From Chryseobacterium angstadtii (GTDB taxonomy: Bacteria > Bacteroidota > Bacteroidia > Flavobacteriales > Weeksellaceae), in the NCBI RefSeq assembly GCF_001045465.1, contig NZ_LFND01000005.1, positions 62,001 through 126,000 of the forward strand: a stretch of 64,000 bases of DNA, given 5' to 3'. Within the stretch, counting starts at the first letter, position 1. Each line of letters opens with the position of its first letter. The notes beneath the pieces are model-generated. The model was not told where the DNA came from. It made no database searches and was given only the letters and a program-made list of their open reading frames with translations. Made by a program: the position numbers and the translations under genes. This document shows, piece after piece, positions 25,049-33,782 of this stretch.

Positions 25049-25739
25049 GCTCTGGTTTTTTAGCAAGCCTGAATTGTTTTCTGTTTGTTAGAACTTTTTA
25101 TGAGAAGGAAGGGGCAAACAGAGATGGATAGAAACTGCTTTGTTCGGAAAAATCCTGTGGTGAGCCTTTTGATAAATTGTACTGACTTTGTTACCGGATT
25201 CAGGTCTTCGAAGCTGTAATTTTTTTATAATTTTTCCTCGAAATAATTTTATCATACTTGTCGCTGCCTTTTTTAAGTTAATTTTTTTCTGACAACACCA
25301 TTTTTTTCAATATACTGTGCGTCTTATTTTACAATAACTCCACTTTTTCCCTCTTAAATTTCTGCCAATATGAACTTTTATTTAAATTCATATTCTGTTT
25401 ACAATTTATTGCATAAAAAAAAATTTAAAAAATGCATTTATTTCATTGATTACAATAGAAGCAATAATGTATTAATATGGTTTTTATAGGTTTTAAAAAT
25501 TATCAAATATTCAATAAAATGATTGATTTTTTACAAATAAAAAACCCAGCCGAAGCTGGGTAAAAACTAATAACCATGAAAACTCAAATTAAACATGAGA
25601 ATCGTAATATAATTAACAATTACTGTGCCAAAGTTTTTTCTGCATTTCTTAATAAAAGTTATTTTTATGTTAAAAAAAAATTAAAATAAAAATCAAAGAT
25701 ATTTTTTGTAATTTTGCGGCATTAAAAAAATATACATTT
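25049..25739. other. 691-bp AT-rich gap with a hairpin and a possible small peptide
   Basis: The gap holds a strong hairpin, CCCAGC (25545-25550) with GCTGGG (25555-25560), followed by TAAAAACTAATAACC and then an ATG (25576) opening a 37-codon, Lys/Asn-rich frame that ends at 25689 (starts [11 protein letters not shown]). The T-run of the hairpin lies on the minus-strand side. A TAATTTTG box for ndk is at 25709-25716. Nothing else is apparent. Confidence 0.45.
25576..25689 (+). CDS. possible 37-residue basic peptide
   Basis: ATG follows directly on CTAATAACC; the frame encodes 37 residues with nine Lys and ends KKKLK. The 24-base stretch around its start resembles one at 30250-30273. I know no homologue, and AT-rich chance frames of this length are common. 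Confidence 0.2.
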   Translation: MKTQIKHENRNIINNYCAKVFSAFLNKSYFYVKKKLK

Positions 25740-26156
25740 ATGTCTAACATTACATTCACTATGATTAAGCCTGATGCAGTAGCAGACGGACATATCGGTG
25801 CTATATTAGGTAAGATTGCAGAAGGAGGTTTTAAGATTAAAGCTCTAAAATTAACTCAGCTTACTGTAGCTGATGCTAAAAAATTCTACGAAGTACACGC
25901 TGAAAGACCATTTTACGGAGAGTTGGTAGAATTTATGAGTTCAGGTCCTATCGTTGCTGCTGTTTTAGAGAAAGATAATGCAGTTGAAGACTTCAGAACA
26001 TTAATCGGTTCTACAAACCCTGCAGAAGCAGCAGAAGGTACAATCAGAAAAATGTTTGCAAGAAGCATCGGAGAAAATGCTGTTCACGGTTCTGATTCTA
26101 ACGAGAACGCTCTTATCGAAGCTCAATTCCACTTTTCAGGAAGAGAGATTTTCTAA
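25740..26156 (+). CDS. ndk: nucleoside diphosphate kinase
   Basis: A 138-residue protein with the family features: N-terminal [51 protein letters not shown] and the catalytic His in [12 protein letters not shown]. It transfers the gamma phosphate between nucleoside triphosphates and diphosphates. Length is normal. It has its own promoter box and terminator, so it is likely monocistronic. Confidence 0.97.
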   Translation: MSNITFTMIKPDAVADGHIGAILGKIAEGGFKIKALKLTQLTVADAKKFYEVHAERPFYGELVEFMSSGPIVAAVLEKDNAVEDFRTLIGSTNPAEAAEGTIRKMFARSIGENAVHGSDSNENALIEAQFHFSGREIF

Positions 26157-26180
26157 GAAAACGACCTTTAAAATATAGAA

Positions 26181-26207
26181 ACCAGAGAATTTTCTCTGGT
26201 TTTTTTG
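26181..26207 (+). terminator. ndk terminator
   Basis: ACCAGAGAA (26181-26189) pairs with TTCTCTGGT (26192-26200), followed by seven T. Confidence 0.85.
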
Positions 26208-26232
26208 TGTCATAATGTCTTAAAACAGATGT

Positions 26233-28077
26233 CTATAAATTGTTCTCAATAGCGCCAACCCCTTCTCTGTACAGTTCTACGGGCTTGTCAAGCAATACGG
26301 CAATGACTGTCATATTTTTATCAAGCCTGTCTTTCGGAACATCAATATAAACCACTCCGGGAGTATCGCTCCAGTAAAGCTTATTATATGTCTGATGCTG
26401 AATCATGGATCCTTCACCTGCAATCCTGATTCTGGCAATATTATTTTTTATTCCTTTTAAAGCAACAGGGCCTGTAGGAGTGCCTTCCACAAACAGATAT
26501 AAGGTCTGTTTATCACTGGAAAGAGCACTCATCCCGGAATAATGTCCTTCCGGAAGACCTTTTCCGGTTTCGTATAATGCTTCCGCATGTTTGCTGATCC
26601 ACTGCAGCGTCTCAGAATTGGTCTTAGCTGTTTTTTTAATTTTCATTTCCTGTCCGTCACTGGTAAGTCCGGAGTTATTGAGAAGATTGTTTCCGCTATA
26701 CAGAAGATTGGCCAGATCATAAACCGCCGTTTTAGTTTTTTTACTTTCTAAAATATCATTCAGGGAATAAGAATCCGCAAGGAAATTTTTCAAAAAAATG
26801 GGTTGATCTTTGAAAACAAGTTCTACTGTTGTGACATCTTTGTCAAATTTTATTTGAGACAGATCGAGAGTCATCGTACTTTTATTTTCAAAACTAATTC
26901 CTACTTTGGCGCCCGGATCGCCGACAACCTTTACAGCATAGGGTTTATTGGTAACGCCATACAGTTTCACGAAATCCTTAGCTTCTTCAAGGTAAAGGAA
27001 TACCGATTTTTTTGATTGTGAAACCGAAGATTTTCCTTTGAAATTTTCAAAAGGAATCCCTTCATCCGTTCCGTAGATCGCTTCTTTGTTTTTTGAAGTC
27101 CATCTTCCGAGATCCTTTAAAATCTCAACCTGTTTTTCAGGAATAGTACCGTCAGATTTCGGACCGATATTGAGCAGTAAATTTCCTCCCATACTCATCA
27201 CATCGGTCAATGTTCTTATCAGCATATTGGACGTTTTATAACGATCGTCATACGTCTGATATCCCCAGGAATCATTCATGGTATAGCAGAGTTCCCAGTA
27301 TTTGCTTTGCGGTCTTTCAACCGGAATGCCTTGTTCGGGGGTATCATAATCCCCCGGAATGCTGAGTCTTGAATTGATGATGATATTAGGATTGTACTTT
27401 TTTAAGATGTCAGAGGTTTTAGAAGCTTCCCACTCTTCAGGGGTATGTTCCCAATCGCCGTCGAACCACAAAAGATCCGGCTGATATTGTGAAGAGAGTT
27501 CGTTCAGCTGGGTCTGATAATAGTTGACGAACTGCTTCCAGCGCTTTGGATCACTGCCGATTTCATATCTTTTTTTTGTCCGGGTATTGATGTCGTAATA
27601 AGGATGACTCCAGTCAGGAAGAGAAAAATAAAGCCCTGTTTTCAGCCCTGATTTTTTAAGGTTGCTTATCAAAGGAGTTAAAACATCTTTTTTAGCTAAA
27701 GAGTGAGAAGGAATAGTTGTTGCTTTATCGGCTTTTGAGTTCCATAATGCAACGCCGTCATGATGTTTGGTGGTGATCACGGTGTATTGTGCACCGGAGT
27801 TTTTGATCAGATCAGCCCATTGATCCGGTTGGTATTGTGATGCTGAAAACCCATTCAGTTGCTTCATGTAATTTTCATGGTTGATATAGTTGTTAAAGAA
27901 TGACCATGATTCTGAAATTCCATCAACAGAATAGATTCCCCAATGAATCATAATGCCGAGCTTGGCATTTTTAAACCACTCCATTTTTTTATCATCCGAA
28001 GATTTCGTTTGAGCATGAATACTGCACGATACCAACATTAATCCTAAGAAAAAGGCTTTGATCCACCTGTGTTTCAT
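26233..28077 (-). CDS. exported alpha-L-fucosidase (GH29)
   Basis: About 614 residues from the Met at 28077, which begins a signal peptide (MKHRWIKAFFLGLMLVSCSIHAQ). GH29 motifs: WFKNAKLGIMIHWGIYSVDG near the N-terminus, VITTKHHDGVALWNS, and the nucleophile region PDLLWFDGDWEH. The catalytic domain is followed by beta-sandwich C-terminal domains. It removes terminal L-fucose from glycans, probably in the periplasm or at the surface. No SusCD pair or other glycosidase is adjacent, so it is not part of a visible polysaccharide utilisation locus. Confidence 0.93.
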   Translation of the reverse strand: MKHRWIKAFFLGLMLVSCSIHAQTKSSDDKKMEWFKNAKLGIMIHWGIYSVDGISESWSFFNNYINHENYMKQLNGFSASQYQPDQWADLIKNSGAQYTVITTKHHDGVALWNSKADKATTIPSHSLAKKDVLTPLISNLKKSGLKTGLYFSLPDWSHPYYDINTRTKKRYEIGSDPKRWKQFVNYYQTQLNELSSQYQPDLLWFDGDWEHTPEEWEASKTSDILKKYNPNIIINSRLSIPGDYDTPEQGIPVERPQSKYWELCYTMNDSWGYQTYDDRYKTSNMLIRTLTDVMSMGGNLLLNIGPKSDGTIPEKQVEILKDLGRWTSKNKEAIYGTDEGIPFENFKGKSSVSQSKKSVFLYLEEAKDFVKLYGVTNKPYAVKVVGDPGAKVGISFENKSTMTLDLSQIKFDKDVTTVELVFKDQPIFLKNFLADSYSLNDILESKKTKTAVYDLANLLYSGNNLLNNSGLTSDGQEMKIKKTAKTNSETLQWISKHAEALYETGKGLPEGHYSGMSALSSDKQTLYLFVEGTPTGPVALKGIKNNIARIRIAGEGSMIQHQTYNKLYWSDTPGVVYIDVPKDRLDKNMTVIAVLLDKPVELYREGVGAIENNL

Positions 28078-28268
28078 TTTCCACTTTTTATTAAACCTTA
28101 AATATAAATAAAGAAGATCAGATTTTTCAATAATAACACTGAATACTATCTTCAATATAAAAATAATAAGCTTAAACTTTTTATTTTAAAATATTCTACC
28201 TGTAATTGTTGTAATTTTAGAACAATCATAAATGGAATACTTATTGTAAGTTTCATCAAAAAGGTAAT

Positions 28269-28484
28269 ATGAAAATTCCAGCAATAGTAATGGCCAGCTT
28301 AGTGGCCGTAAGTGTTTCCGGACAGACGACAAAACCTGTGAAAAAAGGAAGCAAACCTGTTAAGAAAGTAGTGAAGAAAGCAGATTCTCCGAAAACCGTA
28401 AAAGCGGCCGAGCCCAAAGTGGTACTCAAAAAAGATACCATCCTGAAGCATGGCGGAGGTTGCCCAGCCTGTGGAATGGGATAG
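28269..28484 (+). CDS. candidate MNIO (DUF692) substrate peptide ending in CPACGMG
   Basis: A 71-residue precursor: signal-peptide-like start MKIPAIVMASLVAVSVSGQ, a Lys/Pro/Val/Ala-rich linker and the C-terminus HGGGCPACGMG with Cys at 65 and 68. It ends 3 bp before the DUF692 enzyme gene. It resembles the small Cys-ended precursors modified by multinuclear non-heme iron oxygenases; from memory it is close to ChrA of the chryseobasin system of Chryseobacterium sp. JM1. The predicted site of modification is the C-terminal CPAC. Export before or after modification is unknown. Confidence 0.8.
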   Translation: MKIPAIVMASLVAVSVSGQTTKPVKKGSKPVKKVVKKADSPKTVKAAEPKVVLKKDTILKHGGGCPACGMG

Positions 28485-28487
28485 TTT

Positions 28488-29582
28488 ATGAAGAAGCCGC
28501 TATTGGGTTTGTCTATGATGCCGGAAGCAGATTTTGTTTCCGCAATACTTCCTTTGCTGCAGGATCATTCTGTAGAGGTATTGGAATGGTCTTTTGATAC
28601 CTTTTTTGATGAAAAAGAACCTGAATGGCTTTCCGGGTTGTTGGATTTTTACTCAGCAAACAACAGGCTTTTAGGACATGGAGTGTACTATTCTCTCTTT
28701 GATGCAAGATGGACCGGGCGGCAGGAAATCTGGCTTGAAAAATTAAAAGAAGAATGTAAACATAGAAAATACAGCCATATTACCGAGCATTTCGGTTTTG
28801 TGAACACTGAAAATTTTCATCAGGGCGTTCCGTTGCCCGTTCCGCTTCACCCTCAGATACTTCAGATAGGAAAAGACAGGCTGAAAAGACTTCAGGATGC
28901 TGTGGAAGTTCCTGTGGGAGTTGAGAATCTCGCTTTTTCATTTTCCATAGAAGATGTAAAAGAGCAGGGAGAGTTTTTATACAGGCTTGTGGAAGATATA
29001 GACGGTTTTCTTATTCTCGATCTTCACAATATATACTGCCAGTCCTGTAATTTTGAAAAAGATATGCAGGAAATTATCCGGCAGTATCCGCTAGAAAAAG
29101 TAAAAGAAATTCACCTTTCGGGAGGGAGTTGGCAGGAAAGTGCTTATGGGAAGAAATTGATAAGAAGAGATACGCATGATGACCGTATTCCGGATGAAAT
29201 CCTGCTCGTACTGCCTGAAGTGTTATCCCAATGTCCTTCTCCTGAATATGTTATCATTGAAAGGCTGGGGCATACTTTAAACACAGAGGCTGAGAGACAT
29301 ATTTTCCTGGAAGATTTTAAAAAAGTTAAAGACATTATTGAGGCTTTTGATGGGTATTCTGATGAAAATAAACCGGGATCCCGAATGACCGGGAAATATT
29401 CAGAGCCGGTTGAAGATTTTTTGCTGTATGATGAACAGACAAAGCTGACAAAGTTGTTGTTTGATGAAAATAATGTTGAGTTTATAAAAAATCAGAAGTT
29501 TCATTATTTCAAACCGGAAAACTGGGACGAGGAAATGATCAATACTGCGCAACAGATTATTAAAAAATGGAATCCTTATTAG
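28488..29582 (+). CDS. DUF692/MNIO-family RiPP-modifying enzyme (ChrH-like)
   Basis: A 364-residue protein. The DUF692 TIM barrel occupies about residues 5-285, with metal-ligand positions visible as GHGVYYS (H64), TEHFGF (E100, H101), GVENLAF (E146, N147), LDLHNIY (D178, H180), EIHLSGG (H209), RRDTHDDRIP (D228, H230) and IIERLG (E259). Residues about 290-364 form an extra C-terminal domain of unknown fold. Known members (MbnB, TglH, ChrH) use two or three iron ions to rearrange Cys residues of peptides. Its gene directly follows the CPACGMG peptide gene, which is the probable substrate. No separate partner protein of the MbnC/ChrI kind is adjacent; the extra domain may replace it (inference). 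Confidence 0.88.
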   Translation: MKKPLLGLSMMPEADFVSAILPLLQDHSVEVLEWSFDTFFDEKEPEWLSGLLDFYSANNRLLGHGVYYSLFDARWTGRQEIWLEKLKEECKHRKYSHITEHFGFVNTENFHQGVPLPVPLHPQILQIGKDRLKRLQDAVEVPVGVENLAFSFSIEDVKEQGEFLYRLVEDIDGFLILDLHNIYCQSCNFEKDMQEIIRQYPLEKVKEIHLSGGSWQESAYGKKLIRRDTHDDRIPDEILLVLPEVLSQCPSPEYVIIERLGHTLNTEAERHIFLEDFKKVKDIIEAFDGYSDENKPGSRMTGKYSEPVEDFLLYDEQTKLTKLLFDENNVEFIKNQKFHYFKPENWDEEMINTAQQIIKKWNPY

Positions 29583-29617
29583 GATTTTTTTTGTTTTACA
29601 TCACAAATCAAAAATAA

Positions 29618-30112
29618 ATGAAAATGACAACGGTATTTTTATTAGTTACTGCCGTGCTTGCGGCTTTGATCGCTGGGCTTTTTTATGCTTATTCATGTTC
29701 TGTAGTGCCCGGTCTGGGTAAACTTTCAGATGTGGAGTATTTAAAGTCTATGCAGAGTATTAACCGTGAAATCCTTAATCCGGTATTTTTCATGAGTTTT
29801 ATGGGAACAGCGGTACTACTCCCGGTGACCACTTTTCTGTTTCGCGGAGAACAGCCTGCTTTCATCCTGCTTCTTTTGGCATGTGCGGCTTATCTTATTG
29901 GTGTTTTCGGGGTTACTGTGGTAGGAAATGTCCCTTTAAATGATATGCTGGATAAGTTTGATATCAGCGGTTCAACAGCGGAAGCAATTCAAGAGATGCG
30001 CAATAATTTTGAAAACAGATGGAACCTTTTGAATAATGTAAGGACTGCATTTTCGGTCATAAGCATCATTTTAGTGGTCTGTGCATGCTTATGGAACAAA
30101 CAGGCATCGTAA
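29618..30112 (+). CDS. DUF1772-family membrane protein
   Basis: A 164-residue protein with four hydrophobic segments (about 5-25, 55-75, 80-100, 140-160). The N-terminal GLFYAYSCSVVPGLG and the middle NVPLNDML are typical of DUF1772 (anthrone oxygenase-like) proteins. Most have unknown function. It lies 35 bp after the MNIO enzyme gene, so it is likely in the same operon. It could be a transport or redox partner, but nothing in the sequence shows this. Confidence 0.88.
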   Translation: MKMTTVFLLVTAVLAALIAGLFYAYSCSVVPGLGKLSDVEYLKSMQSINREILNPVFFMSFMGTAVLLPVTTFLFRGEQPAFILLLLACAAYLIGVFGVTVVGNVPLNDMLDKFDISGSTAEAIQEMRNNFENRWNLLNNVRTAFSVISIILVVCACLWNKQAS

Positions 30113-30281
30113 TGATTTTTCAGATTACGTATAAATACTTAATCCTAAATTAGGTATTTATACGGATGCGTCGTATATGATTTTATTTAGATTTTTACAT
30201 CAGCAATTGCACAGGGAATCAAAAGCATTAAAGTCTTACGACAAAAAAAACTAATAACCACATAAGCTCAAATTCCGCAGG

Positions 30282-30313
30282 AAAGGCAGCATCCCAAGAG
30301 CTGCCTTTTTCTT
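30282..30313 (+). terminator. terminator after the RiPP-like operon
   Basis: AAAGGCAGC (30282-30290) pairs with GCTGCCTTT (30300-30308), followed by TTCTTTTT. The motif ACTAATAACC lies about 30 bp upstream. Confidence 0.8.
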
Positions 30314-30433
30314 TTTAATCCGTTTGTATCTAAAAAAACGGTGCAATAACTCCTCTTAAAAGAGTGTTTTTCCTGGTGTTTTACTTTTCAGATATTTTAA
30401 TCTTTGTCATATCAAATATTAAAATTAAAACCC

Positions 30434-31066
30434 ATGAAACATTTAGAAGTTTTTTTTAAGCTGAGATCGCTATCTCTTAAAAGTTTATGTGCAGTAATAG
30501 CGCTGAATTCTATATTCTTAATCACAAGCTGCAGTAAAGATGACGATGAGGCAGCAGTTCCCGTGCCTGTAGTATATGCAGAAGAAAATCCGTTAAATAA
30601 ATACCATGAAAACGCAGGATTTACTACGGTGACGAATTTTATCAATTCCGGAAATTACGAATTTGGCCTGGCGTTTTCCCCGAATGTAAAAGGAAAAATC
30701 AATGCTATTACAGTGAAACTGCCGGATGCAAATCCAAACTTAAAGGTAACGATTTGGGATTACACGGATAAAACCGTTCTCAGAACAGAAATGGTGAATG
30801 TATCGGCTTCTAATACTCTGGTAACTAAAGCGATTACGGAACTGGCTCTTGAGAAGGATAAAAAATATATGATTACGATGAATTCGAACGACTGGTACAA
30901 AAAAAATAAACCGGACAATACGAATGCAGTATATCCAATCACCGCCGGGAATATCAAATTTTTGGAATATCGATGGGTCGGTACTTCGTCTCAGGTTTTC
31001 CCTACTAACATATCATCAGATTACAATGGAGGGGATTTGAGTTTCAATTTTCAGCAGGTAGACTAA
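30434..31066 (+). CDS. DUF4082-like lipoprotein
   Basis: About 210 residues from the Met at 30434; the signal peptide ends in the lipobox ITSC followed by SKDDDE, a typical Bacteroidota surface-lipoprotein start. The mature part reads NSGNYEFGLAFSPNVKGKINAITVKLP and LALEKDKKYMITMNSNDWY, which fits DUF4082, a beta-sandwich often found in secreted proteins. Function unknown. Its terminator follows 22 bp after the stop. Confidence 0.8.
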   Translation: MKHLEVFFKLRSLSLKSLCAVIALNSIFLITSCSKDDDEAAVPVPVVYAEENPLNKYHENAGFTTVTNFINSGNYEFGLAFSPNVKGKINAITVKLPDANPNLKVTIWDYTDKTVLRTEMVNVSASNTLVTKAITELALEKDKKYMITMNSNDWYKKNKPDNTNAVYPITAGNIKFLEYRWVGTSSQVFPTNISSDYNGGDLSFNFQQVD

Positions 31067-31087
31067 TAACCAATATATTTCTTTGAG

Positions 31088-31118
31088 AAAGGGCAGCCCA
31101 ATTGGCTGCCCTTTTATA
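31088..31118 (+). terminator. terminator of the DUF4082 gene
   Basis: AAAGGGCAGCC (31088-31098) pairs with GGCTGCCCTTT (31104-31114), an 11-bp stem with a short T tail. Confidence 0.85.
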
Positions 31119-31136
31119 TGAATAAGTTTGAAACTT

Positions 31137-31787
31137 CTAAATTTTCAGTAATTCAATGGTTCTTTCCGGACTCTCAGCAGAGAATACGGCATTTCCGGCA
31201 ACAAGTACATCTGCCCCTGCTTCGAATAATTTGGAAGCATTTTCAAGATTAACTCCACCATCAATTTCAATAAGAGCTGTAGAGTTGTTGCTCAGGATAA
31301 GATCTTTGGTTTCAGCGATCTTTTTGTACGTATTTTCAATGAATTTCTGTCCTCCGAATCCGGGATTTACACTCATTAAAAGAACAAGGTCCACATCAGC
31401 AATAATATCTTCAAGCATCAGTACCGGAGTAGAAGGATTTAAAACAACTCCAGCTTTTGCCCCCTTGCTCTGGATATGGTGAATGGTTCTGTGAAGATGA
31501 GTACACGCTTCATAATGTACGGAAATAAGATCTGCCCCATGATTGATGAATTCATCTACATATTTATCCGGTTCCACAATCATCAGATGAACATCTACAA
31601 ATTTTTTGGCATGCTGCTGTACGGTTTTCATCACAGGAAAGCCAAATGAAATGTTAGGTACAAATCTTCCGTCCATCACATCAATGTGAAACCAGTCGGC
31701 TTGTGAATTGTTCAGCATTTCAATGTCTCTTTGCAGATTCCCAAAGTCTGCGGATAAAAGGGAAGGAGCAATAAGCTTCGTTTTCAT
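31137..31787 (-). CDS. rpe: ribulose-phosphate 3-epimerase
   Basis: A 216-residue TIM barrel with family motifs: IAPSLLSADFGNL, WFHIDVMDGRFVPN, DVHLMI, VLLMSVNPGFGGQKF and IEIDGGV. Metal-binding His and Asp residues are present. It interconverts ribulose 5-phosphate and xylulose 5-phosphate in the pentose phosphate pathway. Length is normal. The next gene upstream on the strand is the M42 peptidase, separated by a 130-bp repeat-rich gap. Confidence 0.96.
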   Translation of the reverse strand: MKTKLIAPSLLSADFGNLQRDIEMLNNSQADWFHIDVMDGRFVPNISFGFPVMKTVQQHAKKFVDVHLMIVEPDKYVDEFINHGADLISVHYEACTHLHRTIHHIQSKGAKAGVVLNPSTPVLMLEDIIADVDLVLLMSVNPGFGGQKFIENTYKKIAETKDLILSNNSTALIEIDGGVNLENASKLFEAGADVLVAGNAVFSAESPERTIELLKI

Positions 31788-31810
31788 TTTTACTTTTATA
31801 TTAGATATAT

Positions 31811-31920
31811 AGAATCAAGAATCAAGAACCAAGAGTCAGGATAGAATCTTCCGGATATTGGCTATCTTTTATTTCCTATTTTGAACGTCTTGAATCTTGT
31901 GTCTTGCATCTTGGTTCTCT
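31811..31920. repeat. imperfect inverted repeat with heptamer-phased CAAGAnn words
   Basis: The left arm repeats the word CAAGA every 7 bp (31811-31840: ATCAAGAATCAAGAACCAAG); the right arm (31883-31920) carries the complement with the same 7-bp phase. It fills the gap between rpe and the M42 peptidase gene. No T-run follows. Confidence 0.6.
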
Positions 31921-32993
31921 TAATGATACTTCAGTTTCATCTCCGGTTTAATCTTCAGAAGCGTTTCGTAGATCAGCTTGATCACGTTGCCTACATCTTC
32001 TTTGGACACCATTTCTACTGTTGTATGCATGTAGCGCAAAGGTAAGGAAATTAATGCACTTGGTACTCCGCCGTTAGAGTGGGCAAAAGCATCCGTATCC
32101 GTTCCTGTAGCTCTGCTGGCTGCGGCTCTCTGGAAAGGTATTTTTTTAACCTTGGCGGTATCTATGATCAGTTCTCTGATGGTATGGTGAATGCTTGGCG
32201 CAAAGAAAACAACAGGGCCGTCACCACATTTCTGGTCGCCTTCTTTTTTCTTCTCAATCATTGGGGTGGTGGTGTCGTGGGTAACGTCCGTTACGATGGC
32301 AATATTAGGTTTAATGGTATCAGCAATCATATCTGCACCATACAACCCAACTTCTTCCTGTACGGAATTGGTAATATATAAGCCAAAAGGGATTGTTTTC
32401 TTATTTTCTTTTAAAAGTCTTGCCACTTCCGCGATCATAAAGCCGCCGATTCTGTTGTCTAATGCTCTGCAGACAAAGTATCTGTCATTCATTTCAAAGA
32501 ATTCATCAGGATAGGTGATCATACAGCCCACATAAACGCCCATTTCTTCCACTTCTTTTTTGGAGACAGCGCCACAGTCGATGAAGATGTTTTCAATTTT
32601 TGGGGTAGGTTCATTCTGATTGGCTCTGGTATGAATGGCCGGCCATCCGAAAACCCCTTTTACAATTCCTTTTTCTCCATGAATGTGAACCACTTTTGAT
32701 GGAGCGATCGTCTGATCTGAGCCTCCGTTTCGGATTACATAGATCAATCCATCATCTGTAATGTAATTCACGTACCAGGAGATTTCGTCTGCATGAGCTT
32801 CAATAACTACTTTAAATTCAGCCTCGGGATTGATTATCCCATAGCACGTTCCGTAATGATCCACTTCAATTTTGTCTACATAGGGTCTGATGTAATCCAT
32901 CCAGATTTCCTGGCCTTTATGTTCGTAACCTGTTGGTGAAGAAGTGTTTAGGTATTTTTCTAAAAATTTCAAAGATTTCTTTTCAAATTTCAT
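31920..32993 (-). CDS. M42-family metallopeptidase
   Basis: A 357-residue aminopeptidase of the M42 (glutamyl aminopeptidase/cellulase M) type. Metal-binding and catalytic residues are visible: EAHADEIS (first His), CRALDNRIGG (bridging Asp), NSVQEEVGLYGA (catalytic Glu pair), VTDVTHDT and, near the C-terminus, MHTTVEMV (last His). No signal peptide is seen, so it is cytosolic, as expected for the tetrahedral dodecamers of this family. It hydrolyses peptides from the N-terminus. It faces the DUF4294 gene across about 50 bp. Confidence 0.93.
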   Translation of the reverse strand: MKFEKKSLKFLEKYLNTSSPTGYEHKGQEIWMDYIRPYVDKIEVDHYGTCYGIINPEAEFKVVIEAHADEISWYVNYITDDGLIYVIRNGGSDQTIAPSKVVHIHGEKGIVKGVFGWPAIHTRANQNEPTPKIENIFIDCGAVSKKEVEEMGVYVGCMITYPDEFFEMNDRYFVCRALDNRIGGFMIAEVARLLKENKKTIPFGLYITNSVQEEVGLYGADMIADTIKPNIAIVTDVTHDTTTPMIEKKKEGDQKCGDGPVVFFAPSIHHTIRELIIDTAKVKKIPFQRAAASRATGTDTDAFAHSNGGVPSALISLPLRYMHTTVEMVSKEDVGNVIKLIYETLLKIKPEMKLKYH

Positions 32994-33044
32994 AAAAAGG
33001 AATGATTTTTGCGTTCAATTTTTACTGTTATAAGTGTAAAAATA

Positions 33045-33749
33045 ATGAATTTTAGTAAGATTGTCTGTCTTTTTATCTTCTTTTTTGGAGTCAGTGTTTT
33101 TGGTCAGAAGGATTCTATCATAGCAAAACCTCTCAACCAATATCCTGCAGAATCATTGAAAGTAGATGAGTTCGGTAATAAGTATTTTTATGACGAACGT
33201 CAAAAGATGAAGGTTTATGAAATTAATGGCGAACCCGTTGTCGTTCTGGACGAATTGGTTCTGGTCAATAAACCCCGATTTAATAATCAGTTAGATAAAA
33301 ACTACTATTATTTCCTTAATAAAAAACTGAATAGAGTGTATCCGCTGTTTGTTACTGCACTTCAACAGTACAGAGATATCCAGGCTGATATGAATAATAT
33401 GGACAGCAAAGCAAAAAGAAAGTTTGTGAAAGAAAGACAGAATATGCTTGCGGATCAGTATGAAAAACAGCTTCGTGATCTTACAACCACTGAAGGCCAG
33501 GTTTTTGCTAAACTCATGAACAGAGCAACCGGTAAGAACGTCTATGAAATTATTAAAGAACTTAGAGGAGGATGGAGCGCTTTCTGGTGGAATGTAAAAG
33601 GTAAAATGGCCGATATTGATCTGAAAGACCAGTACAATCCGCATAAGAACCGAACCGATGAGTTTGTAGAATCTTTGCTTCAGTCCAACTGGAACTCAGG
33701 ATATCTGCAGCCTTATCCCGGAGCCGAAAATTTTAAAGTCAGAAAATAA
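33045..33749 (+). CDS. exported DUF4294-domain protein
   Basis: About 234 residues from ATG 33045, which starts a signal peptide (MNFSKIVCLFIFFFGVSVFGQ); the upstream TTG start at 33009 would be out of place. The mature part has EFGNKYFYDERQKMKVYEING and RVYPLFVTALQQYRDIQADM, then LTTTEGQVFAKLMNRATGKNVYEI and RGGWSAFWWNVKG, which define DUF4294, a Bacteroidota family of unknown function. It probably acts in the periplasm. Confidence 0.9.
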   Translation: MNFSKIVCLFIFFFGVSVFGQKDSIIAKPLNQYPAESLKVDEFGNKYFYDERQKMKVYEINGEPVVVLDELVLVNKPRFNNQLDKNYYYFLNKKLNRVYPLFVTALQQYRDIQADMNNMDSKAKRKFVKERQNMLADQYEKQLRDLTTTEGQVFAKLMNRATGKNVYEIIKELRGGWSAFWWNVKGKMADIDLKDQYNPHKNRTDEFVESLLQSNWNSGYLQPYPGAENFKVRK

Positions 33750-33754
33750 ATATA

Positions 33755-33782
33755 AAATTCCTGTAAATCATTACAGGAATTT
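33755..33782. terminator. bidirectional terminator between convergent genes
   Basis: AAATTCCTGTAA (33755-33766), loop ATCA, TTACAGGAATTT (33771-33782): a perfect 12-bp stem with T-rich sequence on the plus side. The stop codon of the Nudix gene lies in the right arm. Confidence 0.85.

Noticed and set aside
25545..25560. CCCAGC hairpin as the rsgA terminator
   Set aside because: It lies about 500 bp after rsgA, and its T-run is on the minus-strand side only.
33009..33044. Upstream TTG start for the DUF4294 gene
   Set aside because: The extension precedes a complete signal peptide that begins at ATG 33045.
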